NCBI GenBank assembly: GCA_035546535.1
Contig: DASZWQ010000155.1
Span: 1 to 58,583, forward strand
Length of the DNA: 58,583 nucleotides
Direction of reading: 5' to 3'
Source of the DNA: Pirellulales bacterium
GTDB lineage: Bacteria > Planctomycetota > Planctomycetia > Pirellulales > JACPPG01
This document shows, one piece after another, positions 27,883 through 37,063 of the stretch. The notes below the pieces were generated by a model. It was not told where the DNA came from. It saw only the letters and a program-made list of their open reading frames with translations, and did not search any database. The position numbers and the translations under genes were made by a program. How positions within the stretch are numbered: position 1 is the first letter of the stretch; every line of letters starts with the position of its first letter.

Positions 27883-30093
27883 TCAGTTGGGCTTCACCGC
27901 GGCACTCTGCTGTTTTTTCAGCTCAATGGCATTTTTCAAATTCTCTTTCGCCCCGTTGAAATCGGGGTCCAACTCGACCAGTCGCTGAAAGCTTTGGATC
28001 GCGCGGTCGGCATCTCCCAACTGCCCGAATGCCACGCCTCGATTGCTCAGCGCGTCGAGGTAGTCCTCCTTGATTTCCAGCGCTTTGTCGTACTGGTCGA
28101 TCGCAGTGCGATAGTCGCCTAGATTGAATAGTGCGTTGCCCCACACATAATGTATCTCGTGCGAATCGGGGTTGAGTTGCGCCGCGATGTGCAAGTGGGA
28201 GAGGGCTTCCTGGTTTCTTCCCAAGTTCACCAGTGCCAGGCCAAGCCCGTGTTGGGCACTAGCGGAACGAGGGCTGTAGTCAACGGCGCGCTGAAAACAC
28301 TTACGAGCGTCTTCCCAGCGCTTCTCCGTGACCAGGAGCGATCCCATTCCGGCGAGCGCGTACACATTATTCGGCTGTCGGTCGAGCACGATCGAGAGAT
28401 TCTTTTCGGCCTCGTCGATGCGGTGCTGCTCGGCCAGGGCTTCGGCCAGCGAGACGCGTGCCGACAGCAATCTCGGTTCCAGTTGGATTGCCTCCTCGAA
28501 ATGCGCGATGGCCTCTTCGAGCTGCCCCGGCTCGAATCCGTCGCGTTTACCCTTGTCGAGGATCACGCAGCCGTAGTTGGAATGCGTATACGCGCTCTTC
28601 GGGGCGACCTCAAGGCCACGGCGCAACAAATCCGTGGCTTCGTCGCCGCGGTGGGCGCGGAGGAAATGCGCCCCGAGGTTCGAATATGCCACCCACGCCG
28701 TCGGGTTCTTTTTGATGACGTCGTTGTACAAGGTCTCAAGGTCGTAGTACGTGAAGCACTGCCGAAAAGAAATCGTGGACAGCACGAGCAAAACCACTCC
28801 CAGGATCGATCGCCAGGCCAATTGCAGCGCATGGGGAGAAACCGCGGCCCGGCCGGTGGTCTGAGCGCGTGTGCCGGCCAGCGACGTCAATCGCGCGTCC
28901 AGAAGCGCGCAGCCTGCCGCGGCCAGCGCGAACAGCGCCAGCGTCGCGTGATATTGAAAGTGGTCCGCGACGAAGGAGAAGCGGAACGGATAGACGTTGA
29001 AAAAGCCGATGGCCGGCACGAGCACGCCGCCAAAAATAAGTGCCGCCGCCAGCGGTCCCCGGCCGGTGCGCTTCCGCGCCAGCCATAACACCACGACCAG
29101 GGCCATGGCCGCCGCCGGAAACAGATATTGCCACCACACATGGCCGTCGATATCCCAACGCCGATAAAAGAATATGATCGGGTGCGGCCAGGCCAACTTC
29201 GTCGCATAGAACCAAACGGCCCTCCCCGCGATCAGCAGCCGTTCGGCGCGCGTGAAGGACCAATCGTCTCCCTCGGCGCCGACGTGAATGCGCTCGAGCC
29301 AGGCCGTCACCATGCCCAGGCCGGCTCCCGCCATGAGAAACGGCACGAGAGGCAATATCTCGCGCCAACCAATGCGCCCGCGGCGCCACCAGTAGATCAC
29401 CAGCAGCGCGGCCGGCATCGAGGCCACGACCGTCTTGCTCAATAGCGCGCCTGCGAAGAGCACAAGCGCCAGCCCGTAATACAGCCAGCGCCAGCGACCG
29501 GATGGCGTGCTGGTCGTCGCCTCATCGACGGGCGCAAATCGCAGATAACATAGCATCGAGGCGAGCACGAGCACTTCGGAGAGGACGTTTTTTCGCTCCG
29601 TGATCCAGGCCACCGATTCGACGACCACCGGATGAACGGCAAACAAGGCCGCCGCTAGCCAGGCCCAGGGAACGCCCAGCCGTAGCAACACCCGCCAGGC
29701 GAGCAGCACGCCCACCGCGTGCAGCAGCATGTTGTCGACGTGGTAGCCCAACGGATTGAGCTTCCACGCCTGATATTCGAGCCAGAACGTCGTATGCACG
29801 AGCGGATAATACTGCGGCAGCGAGAACGGCTCGAACCACGTCGCATACAGGCCCTCCGGCGTCCGCAGATTCAGATTCTTCGTGACGTAGGAATCGTCAT
29901 CCCAGATGTACTGGTTGCGCAGGGTGGGTGCGAACGTCGCCAGCACCATCGCCACCAAGACCAGGCCCGCCAGCGGCGTGCGAAGCAGTATGCGCCAAGG
30001 GTAACGGGCCACGATGTTTTTTTTCTTCGCCGGCTCCCGCGCGCGAGGGACCGCATCGGCCGAGGATCGCTTGCGTTTAGGATCGGTTTTCAT
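27883..30093 (-). CDS. Multi-pass membrane protein with C-terminal TPR repeats (TMTC-like glycosyltransferase-like)
   Basis: 736 residues from the ATG at 30093; a GTG at 30102 is an alternative, with GGAAG 3 nt away. The N-terminal 430 residues hold about ten membrane segments, with WDDDSYV near the first loop and HPVVVESVAWITERKNVLSEV in the third, the pattern of TMTC-type and other GT-C O-mannosyltransferase-like proteins. From about 440 to 730 at least seven TPR units are readable (for example YALAGMGSLLVTEKRWEDA and LSNRGVAFGQLGDADRA). The acidic DDD of the first loop is compatible with a GT-C active site. The 5' end overlaps the 3' end of uvrA by 17 bp, so translation may be coupled. Function is inferred by resemblance only. 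Confidence 0.82.
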   Translation of the reverse strand: MKTDPKRKRSSADAVPRAREPAKKKNIVARYPWRILLRTPLAGLVLVAMVLATFAPTLRNQYIWDDDSYVTKNLNLRTPEGLYATWFEPFSLPQYYPLVHTTFWLEYQAWKLNPLGYHVDNMLLHAVGVLLAWRVLLRLGVPWAWLAAALFAVHPVVVESVAWITERKNVLSEVLVLASMLCYLRFAPVDEATTSTPSGRWRWLYYGLALVLFAGALLSKTVVASMPAALLVIYWWRRGRIGWREILPLVPFLMAGAGLGMVTAWLERIHVGAEGDDWSFTRAERLLIAGRAVWFYATKLAWPHPIIFFYRRWDIDGHVWWQYLFPAAAMALVVVLWLARKRTGRGPLAAALIFGGVLVPAIGFFNVYPFRFSFVADHFQYHATLALFALAAAGCALLDARLTSLAGTRAQTTGRAAVSPHALQLAWRSILGVVLLVLSTISFRQCFTYYDLETLYNDVIKKNPTAWVAYSNLGAHFLRAHRGDEATDLLRRGLEVAPKSAYTHSNYGCVILDKGKRDGFEPGQLEEAIAHFEEAIQLEPRLLSARVSLAEALAEQHRIDEAEKNLSIVLDRQPNNVYALAGMGSLLVTEKRWEDARKCFQRAVDYSPRSASAQHGLGLALVNLGRNQEALSHLHIAAQLNPDSHEIHYVWGNALFNLGDYRTAIDQYDKALEIKEDYLDALSNRGVAFGQLGDADRAIQSFQRLVELDPDFNGAKENLKNAIELKKQQSAAVKPN

Positions 30094-33010
30094 CCGTGTC
30101 ACGCGCTTCCGCGATCTTGGCTGTCGACGCGCGGCTACCGTTGGTTACTGCATGAGTCGATCCCGCGCTGGCGCCGGCAAGCGCTTCGCCCAAGAATCGC
30201 CCCGTTTGATTATCCAGGATGTCGGCGATCTCTTCCGGCGTTCCGGTGGCCAGCACGTATCCGCCGGCCTCGCCCCCTTCGGGCCCGAGGTCGATGATCC
30301 AATCGGCGCATTTGATCACGTCCATCTGGTGCTCGATCACCACGACCGTGTTACCAAGGTCGACCAGCCGGCCCAGCACCGAAAGCAGGCGGCGGATATC
30401 GTCGAAGTGCAGTCCCGTGGTCGGCTCGTCGAGGACGTACAAGGTCTTGCCGGTGTCACTGCGCGATAGTTCGGTGGCCAGTTTGATGCGTTGCGCTTCG
30501 CCGCCGGAAAGCGTCGTCGACGATTGCCCCAGCGGCAGATACCCCAATCCTACATCGTGCAGGCAAGCCAGCACGCGGTGAATCGTGGGGAAGTTCTCGA
30601 AAAATGCCAGCGCCTCGTCGATGCTCATCGCCAACGTGTCGGCGATCGAGCGGCCGCGATAGTGCACTTCGAGCGTCTGCCGATTCAGCCGCGCGCCGTG
30701 GCACTCAGGGCACGGCACATACAGGTCGGGCAGAAAGTTCATCTCGATCTTCTGCTGCCCCTGTCCCTGGCACGTTTCGCAACGCCCCCCTTTGACGTTG
30801 AAGCTGAAGCGGCTGGCTTTGTAGCCGCGCAACTGGGCGTCGCGCGTGCCGGCAAAGACCTTGCGTATTTCGTCGAAGATGCCCGTGTACGTGGCCGGGT
30901 TGCTGCGCGGCGTGCGGCCGATCGGCGATTGATCGATCTCGACCAGCTTGTCGATCGCGCTCACGCCCGTCAGGCTGCGATACGGTCCCGGCTTGGGGCC
31001 GGTGCCTGTCAGGCGGCGGGTGATGCCGCGTACCAGTGTCTCGTTCACGAGCGAGCTCTTGCCCGATCCACTCACGCCCGTGACGCACACCAACACCGAC
31101 AAAGGGAACGAAACACTGACGTCTTTGAGGTTATTGGTCGTCACACCTTCGAGCGTGATCGCCCGCCGCAGGTTGGCAGGTCGTCGCACGGTGACGCCGA
31201 TCGTAGCGGCGCCCGACAAAAACTGCCCCGTGATCGATGCGGGAGACTTGGCCACCTGAGCCGGCGTCCCCTGGGCCACGAGTTGACCGCCGGCCACGCC
31301 CGCCCCCGGCCCGAGGTCAATCAAATAATCGGCGGCGCGCATGATCGCTTCGTCATGCTCGACGACCAGGACGCTGTTCCCCTGCTGTTCCAGGTCGCGG
31401 AGGGCGCGGATCAAACGCTCGTTGTCGCGCGGGTGCAAGCCGATCGACGGTTCGTCCAGCACGTAGCACACTCCGACCAGGCCCGAGCCGATGCTGCTGG
31501 CCAGGCGGATACGCTGCAATTCGCCACCGCTAAGCGAATCAGCGGTGCGGTCGAGCGTCAGGTAAGCCAGCCCGACATTGGCCAGAAAATCCAGCCGAGT
31601 GCGAATCTGCGTGGTAATCGGCGCCGCGATCTCGGCCTGCACGTCGGTAAAGACGAGAGCGGCGAAGTATTCCTTCGCCCGTTCGACCGTCAGCGCCGTC
31701 ACTTCGTGAATGGCGCGGCCGTCGATCGTCACGCTGCGCGCTTCGGGTCGTAACCGCGACCCGTGACAGGCCGGGCAGGTGACCACGCCGCGGAATTTCT
31801 CCCAGCGCTGCAGGGCGGCGGGCGTCGTGGCGCCGGCGAACTCGCGTTCGAGCATGCCCAGGATGCCCGGAAACTCGCTCCCTTCGCCGCACAGCAAGGC
31901 GTCGAATACTTGCGGTTTGAGCGCCTCGAGCGGCGTGTTCCAGCGGAATTCGTGGGTCGCCGCAAAGGGCGCCATCTCGCGCCGGTGTTTTGCCGACACC
32001 GCGGCCGGCGCGCCGCGCCACGGCACGACCGCGCCGCCGGCCAGCGACAATGTACGATCCGGCACCACCAGGTCGGGATCAAACGCCACGCGCGAGCCGA
32101 GCCCGTCGCAGGTGCGACACGCGCCATAGGGACTGTTGAAGCTGAAGGTGCGCGGCTCCAGCTCTTCGTAGCTCAGGCCGCAGGTCGGGCAGGCGTGTTG
32201 CGTGCTGAAGAGCAAATCCTGCCAGGTGCCGGTCTTCGAATCGGATCCTGGCGCGAGCGTGGCCGCCACGACCAGGCCGGGCCCATGCCGCAGCGCCAGT
32301 TGCACGCTCTCGGTCGCCCGGGTGTGGACTCCCGCGCGAATGATCAGCCGATCGACCACGGCTTCGATGGTGTGCTGCCTCCCCTTGGTGAGCGTCGGCA
32401 CGGCGTCGAGCTCATAGACGACGCCGTCGACCCGAGCCCGCACGAAGCCCGCCTTGCGAATAGCGTCGAACACCTCTTGATGCTGTCCCTTCCGCCCGCG
32501 CACGAGCGGGGCGAGCAGCAGCACTTTCGTGCCCTCGGCCAGGGCCGCAAGGGCGTCGACGATCTGGGTTGGCGATTGCTGGCGAATCTCGGCCCCGCAG
32601 CGAAAGCAATGCGGCAATCCGGTCCGGGCGAAGAGCAAGCGCAGGTAATCGTAGATTTCGGTGACCGTGGCGACCGTGCTTCGTGGGTTTTGCGCGCCGG
32701 CCTGCTGATCGATGGAAATCGTCGGCTGCAGCCCGTCGATCGAGTCGACATCCGGCCGTTCGAGCTGGTGCAGAAACTGGCGGGCGTAAACCGACAGGCT
32801 TTCGATATATTGCCGCTGCCCTTCGGCAAAGATCGTGTCGAAGGCCAGCGAACTTTTTCCCGACCCGCTGGGTCCGGTAATGACAACCAGCCGGTCGCGG
32901 GGAATATCGAGGTCGAGGTTGCGGAGATTGTGGACGCGAACGCCGCGCAGACGGATGAAATCCTCGCGGGTCGAACGGCCATTGCCGGCTTTCGAGGCGG
33001 CGTGACTCAT
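30077..33010 (-). CDS. uvrA: Excinuclease ABC subunit A
   Basis: 977 residues, full length. The first Walker [10 protein letters not shown] starts at residue 46, and a second GVSGSGKSS lies near 660. Both ABC signatures are present ([12 protein letters not shown] and [15 protein letters not shown]). Zinc modules are readable as CFRCG, CPTCG...CRTCDG and CETCQG...CPECHG. UvrA dimers detect DNA damage and load UvrB in nucleotide excision repair. The C-terminal about 30 residues are Ala/Thr-rich and not conserved, and overlap the next gene. No SOS-type box was recognised upstream. The start ATG at 33010 lies in a region divergent from ilvN. Confidence 0.96.
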   Translation of the reverse strand: MSHAASKAGNGRSTREDFIRLRGVRVHNLRNLDLDIPRDRLVVITGPSGSGKSSLAFDTIFAEGQRQYIESLSVYARQFLHQLERPDVDSIDGLQPTISIDQQAGAQNPRSTVATVTEIYDYLRLLFARTGLPHCFRCGAEIRQQSPTQIVDALAALAEGTKVLLLAPLVRGRKGQHQEVFDAIRKAGFVRARVDGVVYELDAVPTLTKGRQHTIEAVVDRLIIRAGVHTRATESVQLALRHGPGLVVAATLAPGSDSKTGTWQDLLFSTQHACPTCGLSYEELEPRTFSFNSPYGACRTCDGLGSRVAFDPDLVVPDRTLSLAGGAVVPWRGAPAAVSAKHRREMAPFAATHEFRWNTPLEALKPQVFDALLCGEGSEFPGILGMLEREFAGATTPAALQRWEKFRGVVTCPACHGSRLRPEARSVTIDGRAIHEVTALTVERAKEYFAALVFTDVQAEIAAPITTQIRTRLDFLANVGLAYLTLDRTADSLSGGELQRIRLASSIGSGLVGVCYVLDEPSIGLHPRDNERLIRALRDLEQQGNSVLVVEHDEAIMRAADYLIDLGPGAGVAGGQLVAQGTPAQVAKSPASITGQFLSGAATIGVTVRRPANLRRAITLEGVTTNNLKDVSVSFPLSVLVCVTGVSGSGKSSLVNETLVRGITRRLTGTGPKPGPYRSLTGVSAIDKLVEIDQSPIGRTPRSNPATYTGIFDEIRKVFAGTRDAQLRGYKASRFSFNVKGGRCETCQGQGQQKIEMNFLPDLYVPCPECHGARLNRQTLEVHYRGRSIADTLAMSIDEALAFFENFPTIHRVLACLHDVGLGYLPLGQSSTTLSGGEAQRIKLATELSRSDTGKTLYVLDEPTTGLHFDDIRRLLSVLGRLVDLGNTVVVIEHQMDVIKCADWIIDLGPEGGEAGGYVLATGTPEEIADILDNQTGRFLGEALAGASAGSTHAVTNGSRASTAKIAEARDTDENRS

Positions 33011-33235
33011 GCGGCTCCCAGGCAGCTACGCTGCGTAGACCCCAAACTTTCGAGGCTAACAGAGCCATCGGAAAGTGACAACCGGCGGCCAGGCCGGTAC
33101 GCGTGGTACATTGGTAACGTAAAGCCATCGCCGCCGCAGGACTTGCGCAGTTTGCCGGGGGCGAACCATGTGCAGGGCGGGACTTGTCGGCGTCATGAAG
33201 CGGGGCTATTATCAGCTACTTTTCGGGGGATTGAG

Positions 33236-33784
33236 ATGCGGCACGTCATATCGGCCCTGGTGCAAAACGTGCCGGGCGTGTTGGCGCATATCTCGGGCAT
33301 GCTCGCCTCGCGCGGCTACAACATCGACAGCCTGGCCGTCGGCGAAACCGAGGATCCGCACCTGTCGCGGATGACCTTTGTCATCATGGGCGACGACAGC
33401 GTGCTGGAGCAGGTCCGCAAGCAGCTCTCGAAGATCGTTACGGTCGTCCGCGTCGATGACATCAGCTCGCAGAATTTTGTCGAGCGCGACCTGATGCTCA
33501 TCAAGGTCAAGGCCGCCGATGGCGCCCGCCGCAATGAAGTCCACCAGTTGGCCGAAATCTTCCGCGGACGCGTGGTCGACGTGGCCGCCGAAGCCGTGAT
33601 CGTGGAAATCTCGGGGCAAGAGCGCAAGGTCGAAGCGTTCATCGACTTGATGCGCCCCTTCGGCATCTGCGAACTGGTGCGGACCGGACGGATCGCCATG
33701 GTCCGCGGATCAAAGGAGAGCACGGTCGATCGCCGGTCCCCCACGGGCCGGACGTTCGAAGCCACGCCGTCGGACTTCGCGTAA
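33236..33784 (+). CDS. ilvN: Acetolactate synthase regulatory (small) subunit
   Basis: 182 residues from the ATG at 33236, with GGGGGA about 6 nt upstream. The N-terminal ACT domain starts RHVISALVQNVPGVLAHISG and includes ASRGYNIDSLAVG; the C-terminal small-subunit domain contains ERDLMLIKVKA and RGRVVDVAAEAVIVEISG. It activates the catalytic subunit and gives valine feedback. The catalytic subunit gene ilvB is not in the window; the neighbour upstream is uvrA on the other strand. A long open frame upstream in the same phase is only the antisense of uvrA. ilvC follows after 230 bp. Confidence 0.94.
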   Translation: MRHVISALVQNVPGVLAHISGMLASRGYNIDSLAVGETEDPHLSRMTFVIMGDDSVLEQVRKQLSKIVTVVRVDDISSQNFVERDLMLIKVKAADGARRNEVHQLAEIFRGRVVDVAAEAVIVEISGQERKVEAFIDLMRPFGICELVRTGRIAMVRGSKESTVDRRSPTGRTFEATPSDFA

Positions 33785-33823
33785 CCTGGGAAGAATCCCA
33801 AAGGAACCAGCGCACGTAAAAAC

Positions 33824-33935
33824 CCCTCTCCCCTCAGGGGAGAGGGAAGGGTGAGGGGTAAAGCCGTCATCAAGAACCGAGTTCACTCGATCGCAACCCG
33901 TTACCCTCCCCTGGCCCCTCCCTGACAGGGAGGGG
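33824..33935. repeat. Two perfect CT/GA-rich hairpins between ilvN and ilvC
   Basis: CCCTCTCCCC/GGGGAGAGGG (33824-33833 and 33837-33846, loop TCA) and CCCCTCCCT/AGGGAGGGG (33915-33923 and 33927-33935, loop GAC) are perfect stems about 70 bp apart. The arms of the two resemble each other in sequence, so they look like one repeat family. No T-run follows. They may act as attenuating structures or mRNA ends between ilvN and ilvC. Confidence 0.75.
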
Positions 33936-34014
33936 AATGGACTCCGCAGGGACGTCTAACTCAACAAATCCCCAAGAACATAACTAGCTGGATACACAAA
34001 CCGAGGAACACGCC

Positions 34015-35019
34015 ATGCCCGCCAAGATCTATTACGACAAAGACGCCGACCTGGCACTGCTGAAAGGAAAGACGATCGCCATCCTGGGCTACGGCTCGCA
34101 AGGCCACGCACACGCCCTGAACCTGCGCGACAGCGGTTGCAACGTGATCGTCGGCCAGCGGCCGGGTAGCGCGAATTACGACCTGGCGGTGAAGGATGGT
34201 TTCAAGCCCGTCTCGGCCGAAGAAGCGACCGAAAAGGGTGACATGATCAACATCCTGCTGCCCGACGAGGTGCAGGGGGACGTCTACAAGCAGAGCATCA
34301 AGCCGCACCTGAAGCCGGGCAACATCCTGATGTGCTCGCACGGCTTCAACGTTCATTTCGGCCAGGTCGAGGCTCCCAAGGGCGTCGATACCCTGCTGGT
34401 CGCGCCGAAGGGGCCCGGCCACCTGGTGCGCAGCGAATTCGAGGCCGGCGGCGGCGTCCCCTGCCTCATCGCCTTGAGCGAGGGGGCCAGCGACGAGACA
34501 CGCAAGCTCGGTCTCGCCTATGCCAAGGGCATCGGCGGCACGCGCGGCGGCGTGATCGAAACCACGTTTGCCGAGGAAACCGAGACAGATCTCTTCGGCG
34601 AGCAGGTCGTCCTCTGCGGCGGCGTCAGCGCCCTGGTCAAGGCAGGCTTTGAAACCCTTGTCGAAGCCGGCTACCAGCCCGAGATGGCCTACTTCGAATG
34701 TATGCACGAGTTGAAGCTGATCGTCGACCTGTTCTACCAGGGCGGCTTGAACTACATGCGCTACAGCATCTCGAACACCGCCGAGTATGGCGATTACACC
34801 CGCGGACCACGGATCGTGACCGACGCGACCCGGGCCGAGATGAAGAAGATTCTGCACGAGATCCAATCGGGCCAGTTCGCCCGCGAGTGGATCCTGGAAA
34901 ACAAGGCCAACGCCCCGGCGTTCAAGGCCACGCGTCGCCGCGAGCGCAGCCACCCGATCGAAGTCGTCGGCCGCCAACTGCGCCGCCTGATGAGCTGGAT
35001 CAAGTCGAAGGAAGTTTAG
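34015..35019 (+). CDS. ilvC: Ketol-acid reductoisomerase, class I
   Basis: 334 residues, the usual class I length. The NADP-binding motif is [13 protein letters not shown] from residue 25. Magnesium ligands are visible as D192 and E196 in TDLFGEQ, and E228 and E232 in FECMHELK. The enzyme converts acetolactate and acetohydroxybutyrate in valine, isoleucine and leucine synthesis. It lies in the same direction as ilvN, 230 bp away with two hairpins in between, so both may be in one unit. A GTAGCC-type hairpin repeat lies 25 bp after its stop. Confidence 0.96.
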   Translation: MPAKIYYDKDADLALLKGKTIAILGYGSQGHAHALNLRDSGCNVIVGQRPGSANYDLAVKDGFKPVSAEEATEKGDMINILLPDEVQGDVYKQSIKPHLKPGNILMCSHGFNVHFGQVEAPKGVDTLLVAPKGPGHLVRSEFEAGGGVPCLIALSEGASDETRKLGLAYAKGIGGTRGGVIETTFAEETETDLFGEQVVLCGGVSALVKAGFETLVEAGYQPEMAYFECMHELKLIVDLFYQGGLNYMRYSISNTAEYGDYTRGPRIVTDATRAEMKKILHEIQSGQFAREWILENKANAPAFKATRRRERSHPIEVVGRQLRRLMSWIKSKEV

Positions 35020-35043
35020 TCTGACGTCGAAAGGTCGTTATTT

Positions 35044-35109
35044 GTAGCCGGGGTCTGCGACTCGGGGCTTTGCTTCGAGCGAAATCCCGGCCTCTCGGAG
35101 GCCGGCTAC
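35044..35109. repeat. GTAGCCGG...CCGGCTAC hairpin repeat after ilvC
   Basis: GTAGCCGG (35044-35051) and CCGGCTAC (35102-35109) form the outer arms; the inner right half carries CCGGCCT/AGGCCGG (35087-35093 and 35099-35105). From memory, this type recurs in planctomycete intergenic DNA. There is no T-run after it, so termination is uncertain. Confidence 0.65.
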
Positions 35110-35199
35110 CGACAAAAGACTCGACCTTGCCAAACTGGCGGCGGCGGTGACAATGGGGCTGCGGCTTTTAGCTCCCCGGTGCCCTCAGAGCGAACGGCT

Positions 35200-35511
35200 A
35201 TGCCCCAAGTCCCGGTCCCGACTCAAGTCCCCACCACGGCCACGACCGACATCACCACCCGCGAGGTGATCAACGAGCTCAAGCCCGGCGATCGCATCGA
35301 GGTATCGCACCAGGTCAAAGTGGGACAAAAGACGTGGAAGACGAAAACCGTGGGCACGGTGGTCCGTTTCGAGCGGCGCCGGCACGGCCTGCACTTTCGC
35401 CGCAACCCGGACGATAAGGCCTTTAGCGACCTGGTCGTGCTGAAACTGGCCGACGGCTCGCTGACCACCATCACGATGGACGAGTATTCGCAGCTGCGTC
35501 GGCTGGGCTAA
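35200..35511 (+). CDS. Small planctomycete-type conserved protein of unknown function (103 aa)
   Basis: 103 residues from the ATG at 35200; an in-frame GTG at 35179 is possible. The core ITTREVINELKPGDRIEVSH followed by KVGQKTWKT, GTVVRFERRRHGLHF and ITMDEYSQLRRL recalls short proteins found in many planctomycetes. The alternating beta-strand pattern with basic residues suggests a small barrel (SH3-like or RNA-binding), but no role is known. No signal peptide. It sits between ilvC and a radical SAM gene, with no shared function apparent. Confidence 0.7.
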   Translation: MPQVPVPTQVPTTATTDITTREVINELKPGDRIEVSHQVKVGQKTWKTKTVGTVVRFERRRHGLHFRRNPDDKAFSDLVVLKLADGSLTTITMDEYSQLRRLG

Positions 35512-35637
35512 TCGCCCCTTACGGCCTTCGAAACGCACGGGTGCCGACCAGCAAGGGCGTCGCGTCCGGCTCGTTGCTCCTCCGCCCCGCGGTCCGACTG
35601 AGTTGACCGCCGGTCGCCGTCCGCCGACGATTACTTC

Positions 35638-36546
35638 ATGGACCCGCACGTCGATCAGACTTCGCGCCCCACGACTCCCTTATTTGGCGAGCATCCGCGC
35701 TCGTTCGAAACGAACCGGTTCGTCTATCCGGTCGTCAGTCGGCGCTCGGGCGGGGTTTCGATCGGCGTGAATCTGAACCCGGACAAAGTCTGCAACTTCG
35801 ACTGCATCTACTGCCAGGTCGATCGGGTCAGCACCAGCGAAACGCGCTTCGTCGGCACCGAGCAGTTGCTGGCCGAGTTGGATCACATGCTGCGGCTCGT
35901 CACGTCGGGCGAGTTGTTCACGCATCCGCGCTTCCGCGATACGCCCGCCGCTTTGCGCCGATTGAATGACATCGCCTTCAGCGGCGATGGCGAGCCCACG
36001 ACCTACCGCGATTTCGACGAGATCGTCTCGGCCTGCGCCGCGGTGAAGCGCCGGCACGGGCTCGACCAGGTGAAGATGGTGCTGATCACCAACGCCAGCA
36101 TGTTTCATCGTCCGGCCGTCGAGCGCGGGCTGGCGATCCTCGACCAGAACCAGGGCGAGATTTGGGCCAAGCTCGAGGCCGGCACCGACGCGTATTATCA
36201 CCTGGTCGAGCGGACGACGATCCCCTTCCGCCGTATTCTGGATAACATCGCGGCGGCGGCCCGAGTCAGGCCGCTGGTAATCCAGTCGCTGTTCATGCGG
36301 ATTGACAATGTGCCGCCCGGCGACGTGGAGCTGAACGCGTTTTGCGATCGGCTGAACGAGATTACGGCGGCCGGCGGCCAATTGTCTCTAGTGCAGATTT
36401 ATACCGTCGCCCGACGGCCGGCGGAATCGAATGTCACACCATTAACGAACGCCGAGGTCGACGCGATCGTGGAGCTCGTGCGCAATCGAACCGGCCTGTC
36501 GGCGGAAGGCTTCTACGGCTCTCCGACGAGCGTGCATTATAGCTAG
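35638..36546 (+). CDS. Radical SAM protein
   Basis: 302 residues. The cluster motif VCNFDCIYCQVDR gives C52, C56 and C59 (CX3CX2C), the SAM-cleaving 4Fe-4S site. The glycine-rich FSGDGEPTTY block is the usual second motif. The length and the LEAGTDAYYHLVER segment resemble COG0731-type proteins (relatives of tRNA-modifying TYW1 enzymes), but the substrate is unknown. No additional cluster cysteines for a SPASM domain are seen. It starts about 126 bp after the 103-aa gene and is followed by the DUF5076 gene after 34 bp, which may be co-transcribed. Confidence 0.88.
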   Translation: MDPHVDQTSRPTTPLFGEHPRSFETNRFVYPVVSRRSGGVSIGVNLNPDKVCNFDCIYCQVDRVSTSETRFVGTEQLLAELDHMLRLVTSGELFTHPRFRDTPAALRRLNDIAFSGDGEPTTYRDFDEIVSACAAVKRRHGLDQVKMVLITNASMFHRPAVERGLAILDQNQGEIWAKLEAGTDAYYHLVERTTIPFRRILDNIAAAARVRPLVIQSLFMRIDNVPPGDVELNAFCDRLNEITAAGGQLSLVQIYTVARRPAESNVTPLTNAEVDAIVELVRNRTGLSAEGFYGSPTSVHYS

Positions 36547-36580
36547 CCGAGGCAAAACAATACTGGGCGGGGTTTCGCTT

Positions 36581-36904
36581 ATGGGTCTGTTTAAAAAGCC
36601 ATTTCGATCGAAGGCCAACGAACTATTGATTCCGCCGGCAGCGATCAACGATGCGAATTCGAGGGAACTCATCCGCGTCTGGGCTGCTGGCGGCCAACAA
36701 CATGTTTCGCTTGCCGCGGACGCCTGGGAAGATCCCGCCGTCTGGGGAATCGTACTGGCCGATCTGGCGCGCCACGCGGCGGAGGCATATCGTCAGACGA
36801 AAGGACTCGATCCAGAGAAGACTGCCGCGCGGATCAAGGCACTCCTCGACGCGGAATGGTCCAAACCTACCGACGAACCGACGGGAAACATCATCAACGA
36901 ATGA
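36581..36904 (+). CDS. DUF5076 family protein
   Basis: 107 residues with the pattern ELLIPPAAINDANSRELIRV, then WAAGGQQHVSLAADAWEDPA and WGIVLADLARHAAEAY, as in DUF5076. This small cytosolic family has no known function. Start: the ATG at 36581 is followed by a basic segment KKPFRSK. It lies 34 bp after the radical SAM gene. Confidence 0.82.
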   Translation: MGLFKKPFRSKANELLIPPAAINDANSRELIRVWAAGGQQHVSLAADAWEDPAVWGIVLADLARHAAEAYRQTKGLDPEKTAARIKALLDAEWSKPTDEPTGNIINE

Positions 36905-36989
36905 CGGGCGCTCAATCAACCGCTGCGTCGTCGTTGCTTTGGATGTCCTGTAATCTCCAACCTTAGGGGCTTGGTGGGACCACATTCCC

Positions 36990-37014
36990 TATTTGGCGAC
37001 GCCGAATAAGCATG
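36990..37014. repeat. Degenerate copy of the CATGCTTWTTCGCC hairpin
   Basis: TATTTGGCG (36990-36998) and CGCCGAATA (37000-37008) form a near-perfect stem, followed by AGCATG; the shared piece CGAATAAGCATG matches copies 1 and 2 at 18316-18566. The opposite outer arm is decayed. It sits between convergent DUF5076 and phosphatase genes. Confidence 0.55.
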
Positions 37015-37063
37015 TTCTTTGCGGCCGGTGCCAGATAAACCACCGCCGACGCATCCCCGTAAC

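Noticed and set aside
31763..33235. Upstream extension of ilvN to a 673-aa protein
   Set aside because: The extension is the antisense of uvrA; ilvN has a good SD and the normal start at 33236.
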